This document shows, one piece after another, positions 17,837 through 26,454 of a stretch of 64,000 nt of DNA. The number at the start of each line of letters is the position of its first letter. Position 1 is the first letter of the stretch. A program made the translations under genes and the position numbers. The DNA comes from CAZKBP01 sp964551015 (GTDB lineage Bacteria > Bacteroidota > Bacteroidia > Cytophagales > Microscillaceae). The notes under the pieces were generated by a model. The model was not told where the DNA came from. It made no database searches and saw only the letters and a program-made list of their open reading frames with translations. The stretch lies in contig CAZKBP010000001.1 of NCBI GenBank assembly GCA_964551015.1, forward strand, positions 124,001 to 188,000, in the 5' to 3' direction.

Positions 17837-18541
17837 ATGAACAAGCTTCTCGTCCTAACCGGAGGCACCAAAGGCATTGGGAAAGCCATTATCCAAAAAT
17901 TTGCCCAAAATCAGTTTGATATTTTTACCTGTGCTCGTAATCAAGCAGATCTAGCACAATTAAAAGTAGAAATTGAGCGAGATTTCTCGGTTCAATTGCA
18001 TACACAAGTGGCCGACTTATCCAAAAAAAATGACACGATGGCTTTTGCACGGAAAGTGCTCGAGTTAGAGCGTCCTGTAGATGTATTGGTGAATAATACA
18101 GGTGTTTTTCTACCCGGATCTGTCATAGAAGAAGAGGAGGGAGCACTGGAAACCATGATAGATACCAATCTGTACAGTGCCTATCACCTCACCCGTGCCC
18201 TAATAAGCCCGATGATCCAAAACCAAGAAGGATATATTTTTAATATGTGTTCCATTGCCAGCGTGATCGCCTACCCGAATGGAGGTTCCTATTCTATTTC
18301 CAAATTTGCCCTTTACGGGATGACAAAGGTACTCAGGGAAGAACTGAAAGAGCACGGAATTCGCGTCAGTGCCGTTTTGCCCGGAGCGACTCTCACGGCT
18401 AGTTGGGCGGGAGTTGATATTCCTGCCCAAAGATTCATGAAGCCCGAAGATGTGGCCGAAGCCGTTTATTCAGCCTACGCGATGTCTAAGCAATCCGTGG
18501 TAGAAGAGATTTTGATTCGCCCGCAGTTGGGTGATCTTTAA
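17837..18541 (+). CDS. Short-chain dehydrogenase/reductase (SDR)
   Basis: NAD(P)-dependent oxidoreductase of the classical SDR family. Cofactor motif TGGTKGIGKA (residues 8-17), NNTG (about 91-94; NNAG is the usual form), catalytic Ser in CSIASV (about 140) and YSISK (Tyr152, Lys156). The C-terminal part contains the PGATLTASW block. The 234-residue length is normal. Substrate unknown. It is monocistronic, with no clear operon partner. Confidence 0.9.
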   Translation: MNKLLVLTGGTKGIGKAIIQKFAQNQFDIFTCARNQADLAQLKVEIERDFSVQLHTQVADLSKKNDTMAFARKVLELERPVDVLVNNTGVFLPGSVIEEEEGALETMIDTNLYSAYHLTRALISPMIQNQEGYIFNMCSIASVIAYPNGGSYSISKFALYGMTKVLREELKEHGIRVSAVLPGATLTASWAGVDIPAQRFMKPEDVAEAVYSAYAMSKQSVVEEILIRPQLGDL

Positions 18542-18609
18542 GTAGTTGCTTATTAGTTTTTTTAGAGCTTTGCTTTTGATTTTTCTTGATCTTATCGAGA
18601 TAACGAGAA

Positions 18610-18995
18610 TTAATCAAAAAGTGAAGGAGAGAGCAATCCTCGACGCTTTTCATCTTCCAAAATTTGATGCAGCTGGAAAGATAAATCTAAGCTGTGAATC
18701 TTAACTTCGTCCTTGCTACGCAGTATTTCCTTATTTTTAAAAATATTTCCCTCAGGATGGCGGTGGGATTCTATCTGGTTTGCTTGCAAATCTGCAATCC
18801 AGTATTCGACAATCCCTGCCTGAGCATACATTGGATGAGTTCAGTTCTCTTTTCTTGAAGAATACCTACCTCGGCCATCAGGTAGTATTCCTCTACGGCA
18901 ATCAAGCGTTTGTATAGCTGTACACTCGAGAGCAATAGGATGAATTTTTCTAAGTTAACCAAAAAAACTGTAATTTGTCGATGAGTAGTTTTCAA
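18610..18995 (-). pseudogene. Decayed Uma2-family (DUF820) gene
   Basis: Two fragments of one Uma2 protein remain on the minus strand in different frames. The N-terminal piece (from 18995) has RLIAVEEYYLMAEVGIL and reaches ELI, the normal Uma2 opening. The C-terminal piece (from 18831) resumes at YAQAGIVEYWIADLQANQIE and ends in the usual DLSFQLHQIL tail. About 100 central residues, including the PD-(D/E)XK-like core, are missing, and the junction is out of frame: the N piece reads QCMLRQG over the same bases that encode YAQAG. Function is therefore lost. The coordinates cover both remnants. Confidence 0.75.
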
Positions 18996-18998
18996 TCC

Positions 18999-19439
18999 TT
19001 ACTCCTCTGATTCTAATTTTTCTACTAGTTTCCTGACCTTGTCTTCCAGTTTTACGAGTGCCTCTTCGGGCAAGGCCACATCGATATCATCAATCTGCCA
19101 ATATTCCATACGTTCTACCCAATCCGGGAACTGGGCTTCGGCGTAGGGGCGATGTTCAGTTTCTTTCAGGGCAATGATGTGGTTAGCTATTGCTAAGTCC
19201 TTTTCTTCCAGTTGCTGAGAAGATTGGTCAGCATTTTTGGGGATGATGTTTCTTTCTTTTAAACCCTCCAAAGCGTGTATGGAAATGGGGCCGATATTTC
19301 CGGGATTAAAGGCACGAAAACCTCTGGAAAAAGCCTCCCATTCTAAATTAGCTTGCTCGACCAAGTGGTTGAATAATTCTTCGGCAAAACGACTGCGATA
19401 ATAATTTCCAGTGCAGATAAAAAGCATTTTCTTTTTCAT
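18999..19439 (-). CDS. Low-molecular-weight protein tyrosine phosphatase-like protein
   Basis: The opening MLFICTGNYYRSR gives the CX5R P-loop (Cys9, Arg15) of LMW phosphatases and arsenate reductases. The usual second cysteine of eukaryote-type LMW-PTPs is replaced: NYYRS instead of NICRS. The C-terminal acidic stretch QIDDIDVALPEE may supply the general-acid aspartate, but the normal DPY motif is not seen. The 146-residue length fits. It could be a phosphatase or a related small-molecule hydrolase. The decayed Uma2 gene ends three bases from it on the same strand. Confidence 0.72.
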   Translation of the reverse strand: MKKKMLFICTGNYYRSRFAEELFNHLVEQANLEWEAFSRGFRAFNPGNIGPISIHALEGLKERNIIPKNADQSSQQLEEKDLAIANHIIALKETEHRPYAEAQFPDWVERMEYWQIDDIDVALPEEALVKLEDKVRKLVEKLESEE

Positions 19440-19553
19440 AAAGCTATATTTTTGAATGGTTTTGCTGTTTAATCATGATTGATGATCACGCAGAGCACCA
19501 CCGCATAAACGCAGGGCTACACGGAGGATTGATCTTTGATCGAGTTCGTATGA

Positions 19554-20702
19554 CTAAACTGAGCTTTTGAATTGGTATTCTAAGGATCGACCTGAGTAAA
19601 TTCTTTCTAAAGATTGAATCATTTTAGCAAGTGAAAACTGTTCCTTGACCTCCTCTTGACCGCGTTTGCGGAGCTTTTGTCTCAGTGCGGAATCGCCTAA
19701 TAATCGTCGCATATTCGCCTCAATGGCAACAGAATCTTGGAAAGGAACGACCAAGGCATTCTCCCCGTGTTTGATAAATTCGGCAGCTACTCCCGATAGC
19801 GTAAATACGGAAGGGATGCCTGCGGCGAGGGCTTCCACGTAGGTCTGCCCAAACGCCTCTGAATGCTCGTCGATGGGCGTATGTACGTATAAATCCATCA
19901 GTTGGTACAAAGCGAAAAGGTCCGTCTCGAAGACTATTTCCAAGTAATTTTCCCGAGGAATGGCTTCTAGTAGATGATTAATTTCCTTTTTATAATCACC
20001 TTTGGCATTCGCTAAGAGCAATAAGGCGTGAGGGAAATCTTTGAGCAAACTTTGAAAAGCAGGAATGATGTATTGAATGCCTTTCCATTCCGTCTGCCTA
20101 GCGATCACCCCGATAACAGGGCTTTGTTGCTTGATCTGGTACTTCTCTCTGAGCGCCTCCACACGAGCAGGCGGTACTTGGTCAAAATCTTGTAGTTGGA
20201 ATCCATGGTGCACCAAATGAATTTTCTTGGGGCTAACCTTTTCTTTTTCTATCAAGATTCCCTTCACGTTGCGACTGATGGCGATAATATCCGTAGCTAG
20301 ATAGTTAATCAAGCGGTCATAATAAACCGCTCTGGGAAAGTAAATATGGTGCAAAGACGAATGATGTCTGGTATTAATTCGTTGGGGGATGTTTAGTAAT
20401 TTTCCGGCACTCAGGCCAGCCAAGGCAGCATCAAAGAGGTGAGTATGTATGATCTGTACCTTTTCTCGATGGAGAATCTGCCTGATTTTCCAAATGGCTT
20501 TGGGCAAATCTCTTTTGCTACGATAAGGGATTTGGTAGGTCTTTATATTTTTTTCTTTCAGGAAATGAGCCAATTGACTTTCTCCCGGATTCATCAAGAT
20601 GAAAATGAGGTTAAATTGCTCTTGATTCAGGTGCGCAGCTACCCATTCAAAAGCCAAGGCTTTGTCTATATGAGAAATGATATAGGCTAGGTTGATTTTC
20701 AA
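19554..20702 (-). CDS. Glycosyltransferase family 4 (GT-B fold)
   Basis: Transfers a nucleotide-sugar to an acceptor, probably in envelope or polysaccharide synthesis. N-terminal acceptor domain with IIHTHLFDAALAGLSAGKLL; C-terminal donor domain with VIARQTEWKGIQYII and the EX7E signature EAFGQTYVE (about residue 280). The 382-residue length is typical. No other glycosyltransferases or polymerases flank it, so the product is unknown. Confidence 0.9.
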   Translation of the reverse strand: MKINLAYIISHIDKALAFEWVAAHLNQEQFNLIFILMNPGESQLAHFLKEKNIKTYQIPYRSKRDLPKAIWKIRQILHREKVQIIHTHLFDAALAGLSAGKLLNIPQRINTRHHSSLHHIYFPRAVYYDRLINYLATDIIAISRNVKGILIEKEKVSPKKIHLVHHGFQLQDFDQVPPARVEALREKYQIKQQSPVIGVIARQTEWKGIQYIIPAFQSLLKDFPHALLLLANAKGDYKKEINHLLEAIPRENYLEIVFETDLFALYQLMDLYVHTPIDEHSEAFGQTYVEALAAGIPSVFTLSGVAAEFIKHGENALVVPFQDSVAIEANMRRLLGDSALRQKLRKRGQEEVKEQFSLAKMIQSLERIYSGRSLEYQFKSSV

Positions 20703-20725
20703 AACGGAGCTCCAAAGGTTTGGTG

Positions 20726-20733
20726 CAAAGATA
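20726..20733 (-). promoter_or_regulatory. Bacteroidota -7 promoter box for the glycosyltransferase
   Basis: CAAAGATA on the plus strand reads TATCTTTG on the minus strand, matching TAnnTTTG, 24 bases before the ATG at 20702. Confidence 0.45.
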
Positions 20734-20779
20734 TAAATCCACTTGGATTCTATAAACCTTTAACCTTTTGATGAGGGTA

Positions 20780-20816
20780 AAAACAAAGCCCTGATTTTAA
20801 TTGTAAAATCAGGGCT
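20780..20816 (-). terminator. Intrinsic terminator after the molybdenum hydroxylase operon
   Basis: Read on the minus strand, AGCCCTGATTTTA pairs with TAAAATCAGGGCT (20804-20816 and 20787-20799) over 13 bp with a 4-base loop, and TTTGTTTTT follows (20786-20780). It lies 26 bases after the large-subunit stop. Confidence 0.85.
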
Positions 20817-20841
20817 AAGACAAATGATAAATAGCAAACAA

Positions 20842-22986
20842 TTATATTTCTTCCAGTTTCAAGGGTAATTTACGAATGCGCTTTTGGGTAGCATCAAAAA
20901 TCGCATTAGCCAAGGCGGGGGCTACTGGCGGCAAACCTGGCTCACCGACTCCGCCGGGAGCTTCTTCATTTTTCATAATATGAACTTGAATTTCAGGAAC
21001 TTCGTCAAAGCGAAGCAGACGATAATTATGGAAATTATCTTGGACAGCCTGACCATCTTCAAAGGTAATCGGGTCTTTGGTAGCCGCCGTTAGACCCATA
21101 ATGACATTCCCCACGGTCTGGTGGACGATGTTATCAGGATTGATGGTCATTCCACAATCAATGACAGAAAAGACTTCTTTTACTTCTAATCCTTTGTCTT
21201 GGCCAGGAGCGACTTTGATGACGTGGGCGCAGATCGTGTCAAAACTTTCGGCGATAGCCAAACCTTTGCCCCAGCCTTCGGGTAGTTTGTTGTCCCAACC
21301 AGACTTTTCACGAATCATTTCTAATACCTTGGTATGGCGGGGGGATTTTTTAAGCATATTCAAGCGAAATTCTAAGGGGTCTTGCTTGGCGGCAAGAGCC
21401 ATTTCGTCTACGAAGCATTCGTGCCCGAAGGTATTGGTAGAGCAGTAAACAGAACGCCACCAGCAGATAGGAATATTTGTTTCGGCCAGCACGTGATTGC
21501 TGCGTAGGTTTGGAATCTCGTAAGCATGGTCACTGGCGATGCGCATCACTCCTCCTTCGTGCGCTTTTTCCTTGGGAGTAGGGAAATTGTGGTAATTAAT
21601 AGAAGGAGCGATAATCTTATGTTGGAAGGCGACGGGTCTGCCTTCTTCATCCAAAGCACCTTTGAGGCGATTGAGGGAAGCAGGGCGGAAGGGGCCTTGA
21701 GTCGTATCATCTTCGCGTGTCCAGATCACCTGTACGGGTGCCTTGACTGCTTGGGAAAGTGTAACTGCTTCTAAAACAAAATCATTGAGGGCTTTGCGGC
21801 CAAAGCCACCTCCTAAAAAGGATAGATTTACCTTGACCTGTTCCTTCTTGAGGCCCGTCATTTTGGCTACTTCATCCAACAACCAGCCCGAGCCTTGAAA
21901 AGAAGCCCAGATTTCGCAAGCATCTTCTCGTACGTGTGCCGTGGCGTTCAGTGGTTCAATGGCAGAATGCGATAAGAAAGGAGTTTCGTAATCGGCTTCT
22001 AAAACTTGTTGGGCTTGCGTAATTGCTTCTTCAAAATTCCCTTCGTCTCGATCCACGTGCCCTTCTTGATCGGCTAATTTTCTAAAATTCTCAAAGATTT
22101 GCTCACTATTTTCTTTTTTCACGCCTTCGGTATCCCACTTAACCTCCAGAGCTTTGCGGCCTTGAAGGGCAGCGTAATTAGACTCTGCTACCACGGCTAC
22201 TCCGTAGAAAGTATGCTTAAAGACCTTTCTTTCCACGGTCAAAACCTGCTTGACACCCGGGATGGCGAGCGCCTTTTCAGCGTCAAATTCCTTGACTTTG
22301 GCTCCCAAAACAGGTGCTCTTTTCACGGAGGCATAGAGCTTACCTTCTACCTTTACATCAATGCCAAAGACGGTGCTACCCTTTGATTTGGCGGGAACAT
22401 CGGGGCGAGGCTGGGGCTTACCCAGTATCTTGAAATCTTTGGGAGCCTTGAGTTGGGGATTCTCGGGTACTTCCAGGGTAAGAGCCGTTTCTACCAGCTC
22501 TGCGTAGGTAAAGCTTTTCTTTTGATCTTTTTTCAAGAAAATTTTTCCTGCTTCCGCGTAACACTCCTCGGGTTTGACCTGCCACTTTTGAGCAGCGGCC
22601 TTTTCTAGCATTTCTCGGGTAGCAGCGCCGAGTTTGCGTAGAGACTCCCAATTGATCTTGACGCTACGACTGCCTGCGATCAATTGGTTGCCGTACTTCT
22701 CGTGCAATTCGGCCTGTTTGATTTCTATTTGATCCATTTCCACCTCCAACTCTTCGGCAATGAGTGCAGGCATGGCTTGGAAAGTGCCCTGACCCAGATC
22801 AGGACGGTGATTGTATAAGACAATCTTACCAGTACTGTCAATCTCGATGAAAGGAGAGGGGGTGAAGATTGTACTTTCTCCTTTTTTATAGAAGATGGGA
22901 TTTTTTCCCTGAGAAACATAGTAAAAACCTAAGGAAAGCGCGGCTCCTGAGGCGACTGAGGTCTTGAGAAATTTGCGTCTATTCAT
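20842..22986 (-). CDS. Molybdenum hydroxylase large subunit (xanthine dehydrogenase/aldehyde oxidase family, IorB type)
   Basis: Molybdopterin-cytosine-dinucleotide subunit that hydroxylates an aldehyde or N-heterocycle. The start chosen is the ATG at 22986, where MNRRKFLKTSVASGAALSLG gives a Tat-type signal (RRKFLK) followed by a hydrophobic stretch; the 32 residues upstream belong to an open frame inside the small-subunit gene. This start overlaps the small-subunit stop by 8 bases, typical of coupling. The catalytic Glu lies in GGVGEPGLPP (about residue 678). It pairs with the 2Fe-2S subunit immediately upstream, without an FAD subunit, as in isoquinoline 1-oxidoreductase-type enzymes, which use other electron acceptors. 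Confidence 0.9.
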   Translation of the reverse strand: MNRRKFLKTSVASGAALSLGFYYVSQGKNPIFYKKGESTIFTPSPFIEIDSTGKIVLYNHRPDLGQGTFQAMPALIAEELEVEMDQIEIKQAELHEKYGNQLIAGSRSVKINWESLRKLGAATREMLEKAAAQKWQVKPEECYAEAGKIFLKKDQKKSFTYAELVETALTLEVPENPQLKAPKDFKILGKPQPRPDVPAKSKGSTVFGIDVKVEGKLYASVKRAPVLGAKVKEFDAEKALAIPGVKQVLTVERKVFKHTFYGVAVVAESNYAALQGRKALEVKWDTEGVKKENSEQIFENFRKLADQEGHVDRDEGNFEEAITQAQQVLEADYETPFLSHSAIEPLNATAHVREDACEIWASFQGSGWLLDEVAKMTGLKKEQVKVNLSFLGGGFGRKALNDFVLEAVTLSQAVKAPVQVIWTREDDTTQGPFRPASLNRLKGALDEEGRPVAFQHKIIAPSINYHNFPTPKEKAHEGGVMRIASDHAYEIPNLRSNHVLAETNIPICWWRSVYCSTNTFGHECFVDEMALAAKQDPLEFRLNMLKKSPRHTKVLEMIREKSGWDNKLPEGWGKGLAIAESFDTICAHVIKVAPGQDKGLEVKEVFSVIDCGMTINPDNIVHQTVGNVIMGLTAATKDPITFEDGQAVQDNFHNYRLLRFDEVPEIQVHIMKNEEAPGGVGEPGLPPVAPALANAIFDATQKRIRKLPLKLEEI

Positions 22987-23485
22987 TGGTTTTTTCGGTT
23001 GGGGCGGTGAGTACAGGATTTTTACCAGAAAGTATTTGAGCCGTGCGTTGGATGGCCTTGCGGATACGAGGATAAGTGCCACAGCGACAAAGATTACCTT
23101 TCATGGCTTGGTTAATTTCTTCATCGCTAGGTTGGGGTTTTTCCTCGAGTAGAGCCAAGGCCGACATAATTTGGCCGGATTGGCAATAACCACATTGGGG
23201 AACTTGTTCTTCCACCCAAGCTTGTTGGATAGGGTGTTCTTGATCTTGAGAAACGCCCTCGATGGTCGTTATTTTCTTTCCTTGAACCGTTTTGACGGGA
23301 AGGAGGCAAGAACGAACGGCTTTGCCATTTACGTGTAGGGTACATGCGCCACACTGTGCGATGCCACAGCCATATTTGGTACCTGTAAGCCCAATCTCGT
23401 CCCGAATCACCCATAGAAGTGGAGTATCAGGATCAACATTGACGCTATAATCTTGATTATTAACGCTGAGTGTCATTTGTGCCAT
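22979..23485 (-). CDS. Molybdenum hydroxylase 2Fe-2S subunit (IorA/CoxS type)
   Basis: Carries two [2Fe-2S] clusters and passes electrons from the molybdenum site. N-terminal ferredoxin-like cysteines: YGCGIAQCGACTLH (about 37-50) and the fourth in SCLLP. C-terminal alpha-helical domain: QCGYCQSG (about 93) and NLCRCGTYPR (about 131). The 168-residue length is typical. The start is ATG 23485, or ATG 23476 three codons later. It is translationally coupled to the large subunit. Confidence 0.92.
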   Translation of the reverse strand: MAQMTLSVNNQDYSVNVDPDTPLLWVIRDEIGLTGTKYGCGIAQCGACTLHVNGKAVRSCLLPVKTVQGKKITTIEGVSQDQEHPIQQAWVEEQVPQCGYCQSGQIMSALALLEEKPQPSDEEINQAMKGNLCRCGTYPRIRKAIQRTAQILSGKNPVLTAPTEKTNE

Positions 23486-23595
23486 AAGAATGGTGTTTTG
23501 AAATCTTATGTGTTTTAATTTTGGGAGATGAGATTAGGCCGTGTGCATATTCTTTATTTTTTACTGGATGTCCAGCAGAAAAGTTCATCAAAAAG

Positions 23596-24330
23596 CTAAT
23601 TATTTGGATTTTTTGAGGTTGAATCAGGTTTCGAGGCGCATCCTTGGTAAGTGTTACCATTCCACTGAATTTCAGCTCGATAATCAAATAATTCACCCGA
23701 CATATTGTCCTGGCATTTTTCCGCTTGGATCGTGATTCGTAGAGAATCTGAGGTATTTTGGCCTCGAGTCAGTGTGTAGAGATAGGTGTCTTCCTCTTGC
23801 GTAGGAGCTTGATAGGCATAGCGTAAATAGCTGGAAGACGCTAAATCTGTGAAGATAATTTCATCTCCTGAGATGACTTCTATGTGCCAGAAAGGTTCGT
23901 TACCTCTAGCCATGAATTCTAAATCAAAACATTGATTTTCTAAATTTCTATAATCTTCAGTAAGAATTTCTTTAATGACCACAGAGCCTTCGTTTTGCTG
24001 GGTAGTACGATATAAATCTCCCTTGAACTCTATGTAAATAGGCTCACCCGAAATCCGCACCTTTTCTTGATAGCTTTGAGCGAGTCTTTGCACGGCTTTG
24101 GCAGAACCGCTTACTTGGTAGTACTGACCATCTTCACAATATTTGAATGAGTTATTGACAGAATCATTCACATACCAACCTTGAAAAGTACCGCTTTCAA
24201 TTTGACCAGCATCGGTGTTTTCAGCAGCTGTGCTATCTTGAGGCGTATCCTCCTGCTGCTGAGTTTGCTGGCCCTGAGAACAAGCACCTATCCAAATTCC
24301 CAATACGCATAAGAAACATAGTCTTTTCAT
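23596..24330 (-). CDS. COG3650-type lipoprotein
   Basis: Probable lipoprotein: starting at the internal ATG at 24330 gives MKRLCFLCVLGIWIGAC, with a lipobox ending in Cys17. The -7 box at 24358-24365 puts the transcript start near 24352, so the longer frame (24360) is unlikely. The domain carries ARGNEPFWHIE (about residue 145) and a C-terminal CQDNMSGELFDYRAEI block, the COG3650 pattern. After the signal there is a Gln/Thr/Asp-rich linker. Function unknown. It is separated from the upstream VOC gene by a divergent promoter region. Confidence 0.75.
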   Translation of the reverse strand: MKRLCFLCVLGIWIGACSQGQQTQQQEDTPQDSTAAENTDAGQIESGTFQGWYVNDSVNNSFKYCEDGQYYQVSGSAKAVQRLAQSYQEKVRISGEPIYIEFKGDLYRTTQQNEGSVVIKEILTEDYRNLENQCFDLEFMARGNEPFWHIEVISGDEIIFTDLASSSYLRYAYQAPTQEEDTYLYTLTRGQNTSDSLRITIQAEKCQDNMSGELFDYRAEIQWNGNTYQGCASKPDSTSKNPNN

Positions 24331-24357
24331 AGGGGATAATCGATTATTTTGCTGTTG

Positions 24358-24365
24358 CAAAACTA
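24358..24365 (-). promoter_or_regulatory. Bacteroidota -7 promoter box for the COG3650 lipoprotein
   Basis: CAAAACTA on the plus strand reads TAGTTTTG on the minus strand (TAnnTTTG), 28 bases before the ATG at 24330. It supports that start over 24360. Confidence 0.5.
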
Positions 24366-24447
24366 GAATTTTAAAAGAAAAATTAATCGTTCGTGACTCT
24401 TTTTTTGACTGACCAATCCACTAGGAATTCATTTTGTCTTTTTTGTG

Positions 24448-24455
24448 TATCTTTG
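24448..24455 (+). promoter_or_regulatory. Bacteroidota -7 promoter box for the VOC-family gene
   Basis: TATCTTTG matches TAnnTTTG, 52 bases before the ATG at 24507. No clear -33 element. Confidence 0.5.
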
Positions 24456-24506
24456 TTTGTGTAAATAGTTATATTTTTAGCCTTAATAATCTCACCAGAT
24501 AACATA

Positions 24507-24929
24507 ATGTCTCATACCCTTCGTCCCTTTCACTTAGCCTTTCCTGTAAAGGATATTGCCAGTACCATTCAATTTTACCAAGAGGTACTTGGATGCAAAA
24601 TTGGTCGTCAAGATGAACGCTGGGTGGATTTTGACTTCTTTGGCCATCAGCTCACCGCCCACGTTTGCCCCACTCAGGGACCACACGGCTCTAATCAAGT
24701 AGATGGTAAAGAAGTCCCCGTGAGTCATTGGGGAGTGGTTTTAACGATGGAAGATTGGAAGATACTGGCCGATAAAGTGCAGAAACACGCGGTACAATTT
24801 ATCATCGAGCCCTACATCCGATTTGAAGGACAGCCCGGGGAACAAGCTACCATGTTTTTTCTCGATCCTAGTGGGAATCCCTTAGAGTTTAAAGCTTTTG
24901 GAAAAGACGAAATGCTCTTTCAATCTTAG
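24507..24929 (+). CDS. VOC-family (glyoxalase/bleomycin resistance/dioxygenase fold) protein
   Basis: A 140-residue metalloenzyme-fold protein. HLAFPVKDI opens with a likely metal-ligand His near residue 9; SHWGVVL provides another near 76; NPLEFKAF near the C-terminus supplies the Glu of the VOC metal site. The block IEPYIRFEGQPGEQATMFFLDPSG is typical of Bacteroidota VOC proteins annotated as extradiol dioxygenase-like. The true substrate is unknown. Confidence 0.85.
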   Translation: MSHTLRPFHLAFPVKDIASTIQFYQEVLGCKIGRQDERWVDFDFFGHQLTAHVCPTQGPHGSNQVDGKEVPVSHWGVVLTMEDWKILADKVQKHAVQFIIEPYIRFEGQPGEQATMFFLDPSGNPLEFKAFGKDEMLFQS

Positions 24930-24940
24930 CGTCAGCTCGA

Positions 24941-24971
24941 GTTTTATCTTCAAATTTCTATAAAATAAAAC
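24941..24971. terminator. Possible bidirectional terminator
   Basis: GTTTTAT (24941-24947) pairs with ATAAAAC (24965-24971) around a 17-base loop, between the converging ends of the VOC gene and the OmpA-type gene. The stem is short and AT-rich. Confidence 0.35.
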
Positions 24972-24983
24972 CCGAACCGCCTC

Positions 24984-26387
24984 TTAGTTTAGAATCTTAA
25001 ATTCTAGTCTCTCGATGCGATACCGCTCATCAGCCGCATCTCCGGCAAAGCCTTCACGGGTGGATTGATAAATGCCATTAATGCGTATTCGGTTATGATC
25101 TATCTTGCCGACCTCTTCTAAATATTGGCGAATTTTAGCAGCTCTCAGCTTCGCGATTTCTACTTCGTCGCTTTGGTCTGTATATCCATCTACTTCTATG
25201 ACCATGGTAGGATTATCTTTGAGCACTTGAATCAAGCGATTCAACTCCGAAAGGGAGCTTGACTCGAGCTGAGCCGTTCCGGGTTCGAAGCTAATATTTT
25301 TCATCTCGATACTTTGACCTGCTCGTAAGGGTTGTAGATAGAAGTTGTAGGTAAGCGCATCCTCAGCCCAGAGTCCCATTCTCACGTGCTGGGTGATGGT
25401 ATAATAATTTCTTGCTCGAATATGTAAGTCAAAATTCTCTGGTACACGCAAATTGGGAAAAAAATAAGTGCCATCTTGATAATGGGTTTCGTATACTTCT
25501 TTTACTTTGGTATTGGGGATAGAAAATTGCACGGAAGCTGCCAAGGGGCGTTTGGTTTCGGCATCTAATACTCTTCCACCGAGCGTAATCGAGCGTAGCT
25601 TTTGATCTTTCTGGGAGGAAGGAAGTTGAGGACTCGAGACCTGAGGAGTGGATCTCACGAGTTGATCGCCAGCTTTGGAAACAGGCTCCGTTGGCTCCAA
25701 AGTAAGTGGCGAACTCGGTCGCCCTGTTTTGATGACAGAAACCTCATCAATAAAATAATAAGCAGCCTCGAAAGCACCGCCTTCGGTGCGTTGTATTTCG
25801 GTAGATTCATCCGAAAAGAAATTCCCAATCACGATGTAGGCGTAGTTGGCCTCGGCCTGAAAAGTACCTCGGATTTCGTACCACACATCAGACTCCCGGA
25901 TCACCTCTTCACAGCGAACGTGGGCTTGCTGCGAAAGGTAAGTACTAGCTGGATCATTAGTAAACTGTGCGCCCAGATTGTTGGTCGCGTAGCGCGCGTG
26001 TTCTGCCCCACGACTAGCCAAGAAACGTACCTCATACCAGCTACCCTTCTCTAAAGGCTGAAGTAATTTGGCTCCAATTAATTCATGGTCAAAATCACGG
26101 TGAAAAGTTAAGATACCCGCGTAAGCTTTACCAACGGCGGCCGTCTGACTATCAAAAGTATTATGAGGAACACTCACGTAAGGGTTGGTAGCGCAGGCAT
26201 TGAACAAATCTGGGGTAAAATGGTAGGCATTCCAATGGGTGGCCTTATTCAGATGATCATAGTAGAGATCACAGTCGCTCAATTGCTCAAAACTAGGATT
26301 GGGTACTAGGTTCTGAGGTTTGAGTTCGGTGGTGCTGAGCCAAGCGAACAAGAAGCTAAAATAGAGAAGCTGGGGTGATTTTTTCAT
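24984..26387 (-). CDS. OmpA-family outer-membrane/peptidoglycan-associated protein
   Basis: Signal peptide (MKKSPQLLYFSFLFAWLSTT) if translation starts at ATG 26387. The ORF extends to 26423, but the -7 box at 26421-26428 implies a transcript start near 26415, favouring 26387 or 26399. The N-terminal half opens with NLVPNPSFEQ, common in Bacteroidota surface proteins; the middle has a carboxypeptidase-regulatory-like beta domain (GRVLDAETKRPLAASV). The C-terminal ~110 residues are OmpA-like (SFEPGTAQLESSSLSEL ... VEVDGYTDQSDEVE), which binds peptidoglycan. Probably an envelope-anchoring protein. Confidence 0.85.
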   Translation of the reverse strand: MKKSPQLLYFSFLFAWLSTTELKPQNLVPNPSFEQLSDCDLYYDHLNKATHWNAYHFTPDLFNACATNPYVSVPHNTFDSQTAAVGKAYAGILTFHRDFDHELIGAKLLQPLEKGSWYEVRFLASRGAEHARYATNNLGAQFTNDPASTYLSQQAHVRCEEVIRESDVWYEIRGTFQAEANYAYIVIGNFFSDESTEIQRTEGGAFEAAYYFIDEVSVIKTGRPSSPLTLEPTEPVSKAGDQLVRSTPQVSSPQLPSSQKDQKLRSITLGGRVLDAETKRPLAASVQFSIPNTKVKEVYETHYQDGTYFFPNLRVPENFDLHIRARNYYTITQHVRMGLWAEDALTYNFYLQPLRAGQSIEMKNISFEPGTAQLESSSLSELNRLIQVLKDNPTMVIEVDGYTDQSDEVEIAKLRAAKIRQYLEEVGKIDHNRIRINGIYQSTREGFAGDAADERYRIERLEFKILN

Positions 26388-26420
26388 TTTTAAGTTCATT
26401 TTCACACGGGAAATTATACA

Positions 26421-26428
26421 CAAAAATA
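26421..26428 (-). promoter_or_regulatory. Bacteroidota -7 promoter box for the OmpA-family gene
   Basis: CAAAAATA on the plus strand reads TATTTTTG on the minus strand (TAnnTTTG), 34 bases upstream of the preferred ATG at 26387. Confidence 0.45.
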
Positions 26429-26454
26429 AAGCCTCAGCTTTTCTGCAAACCGAA

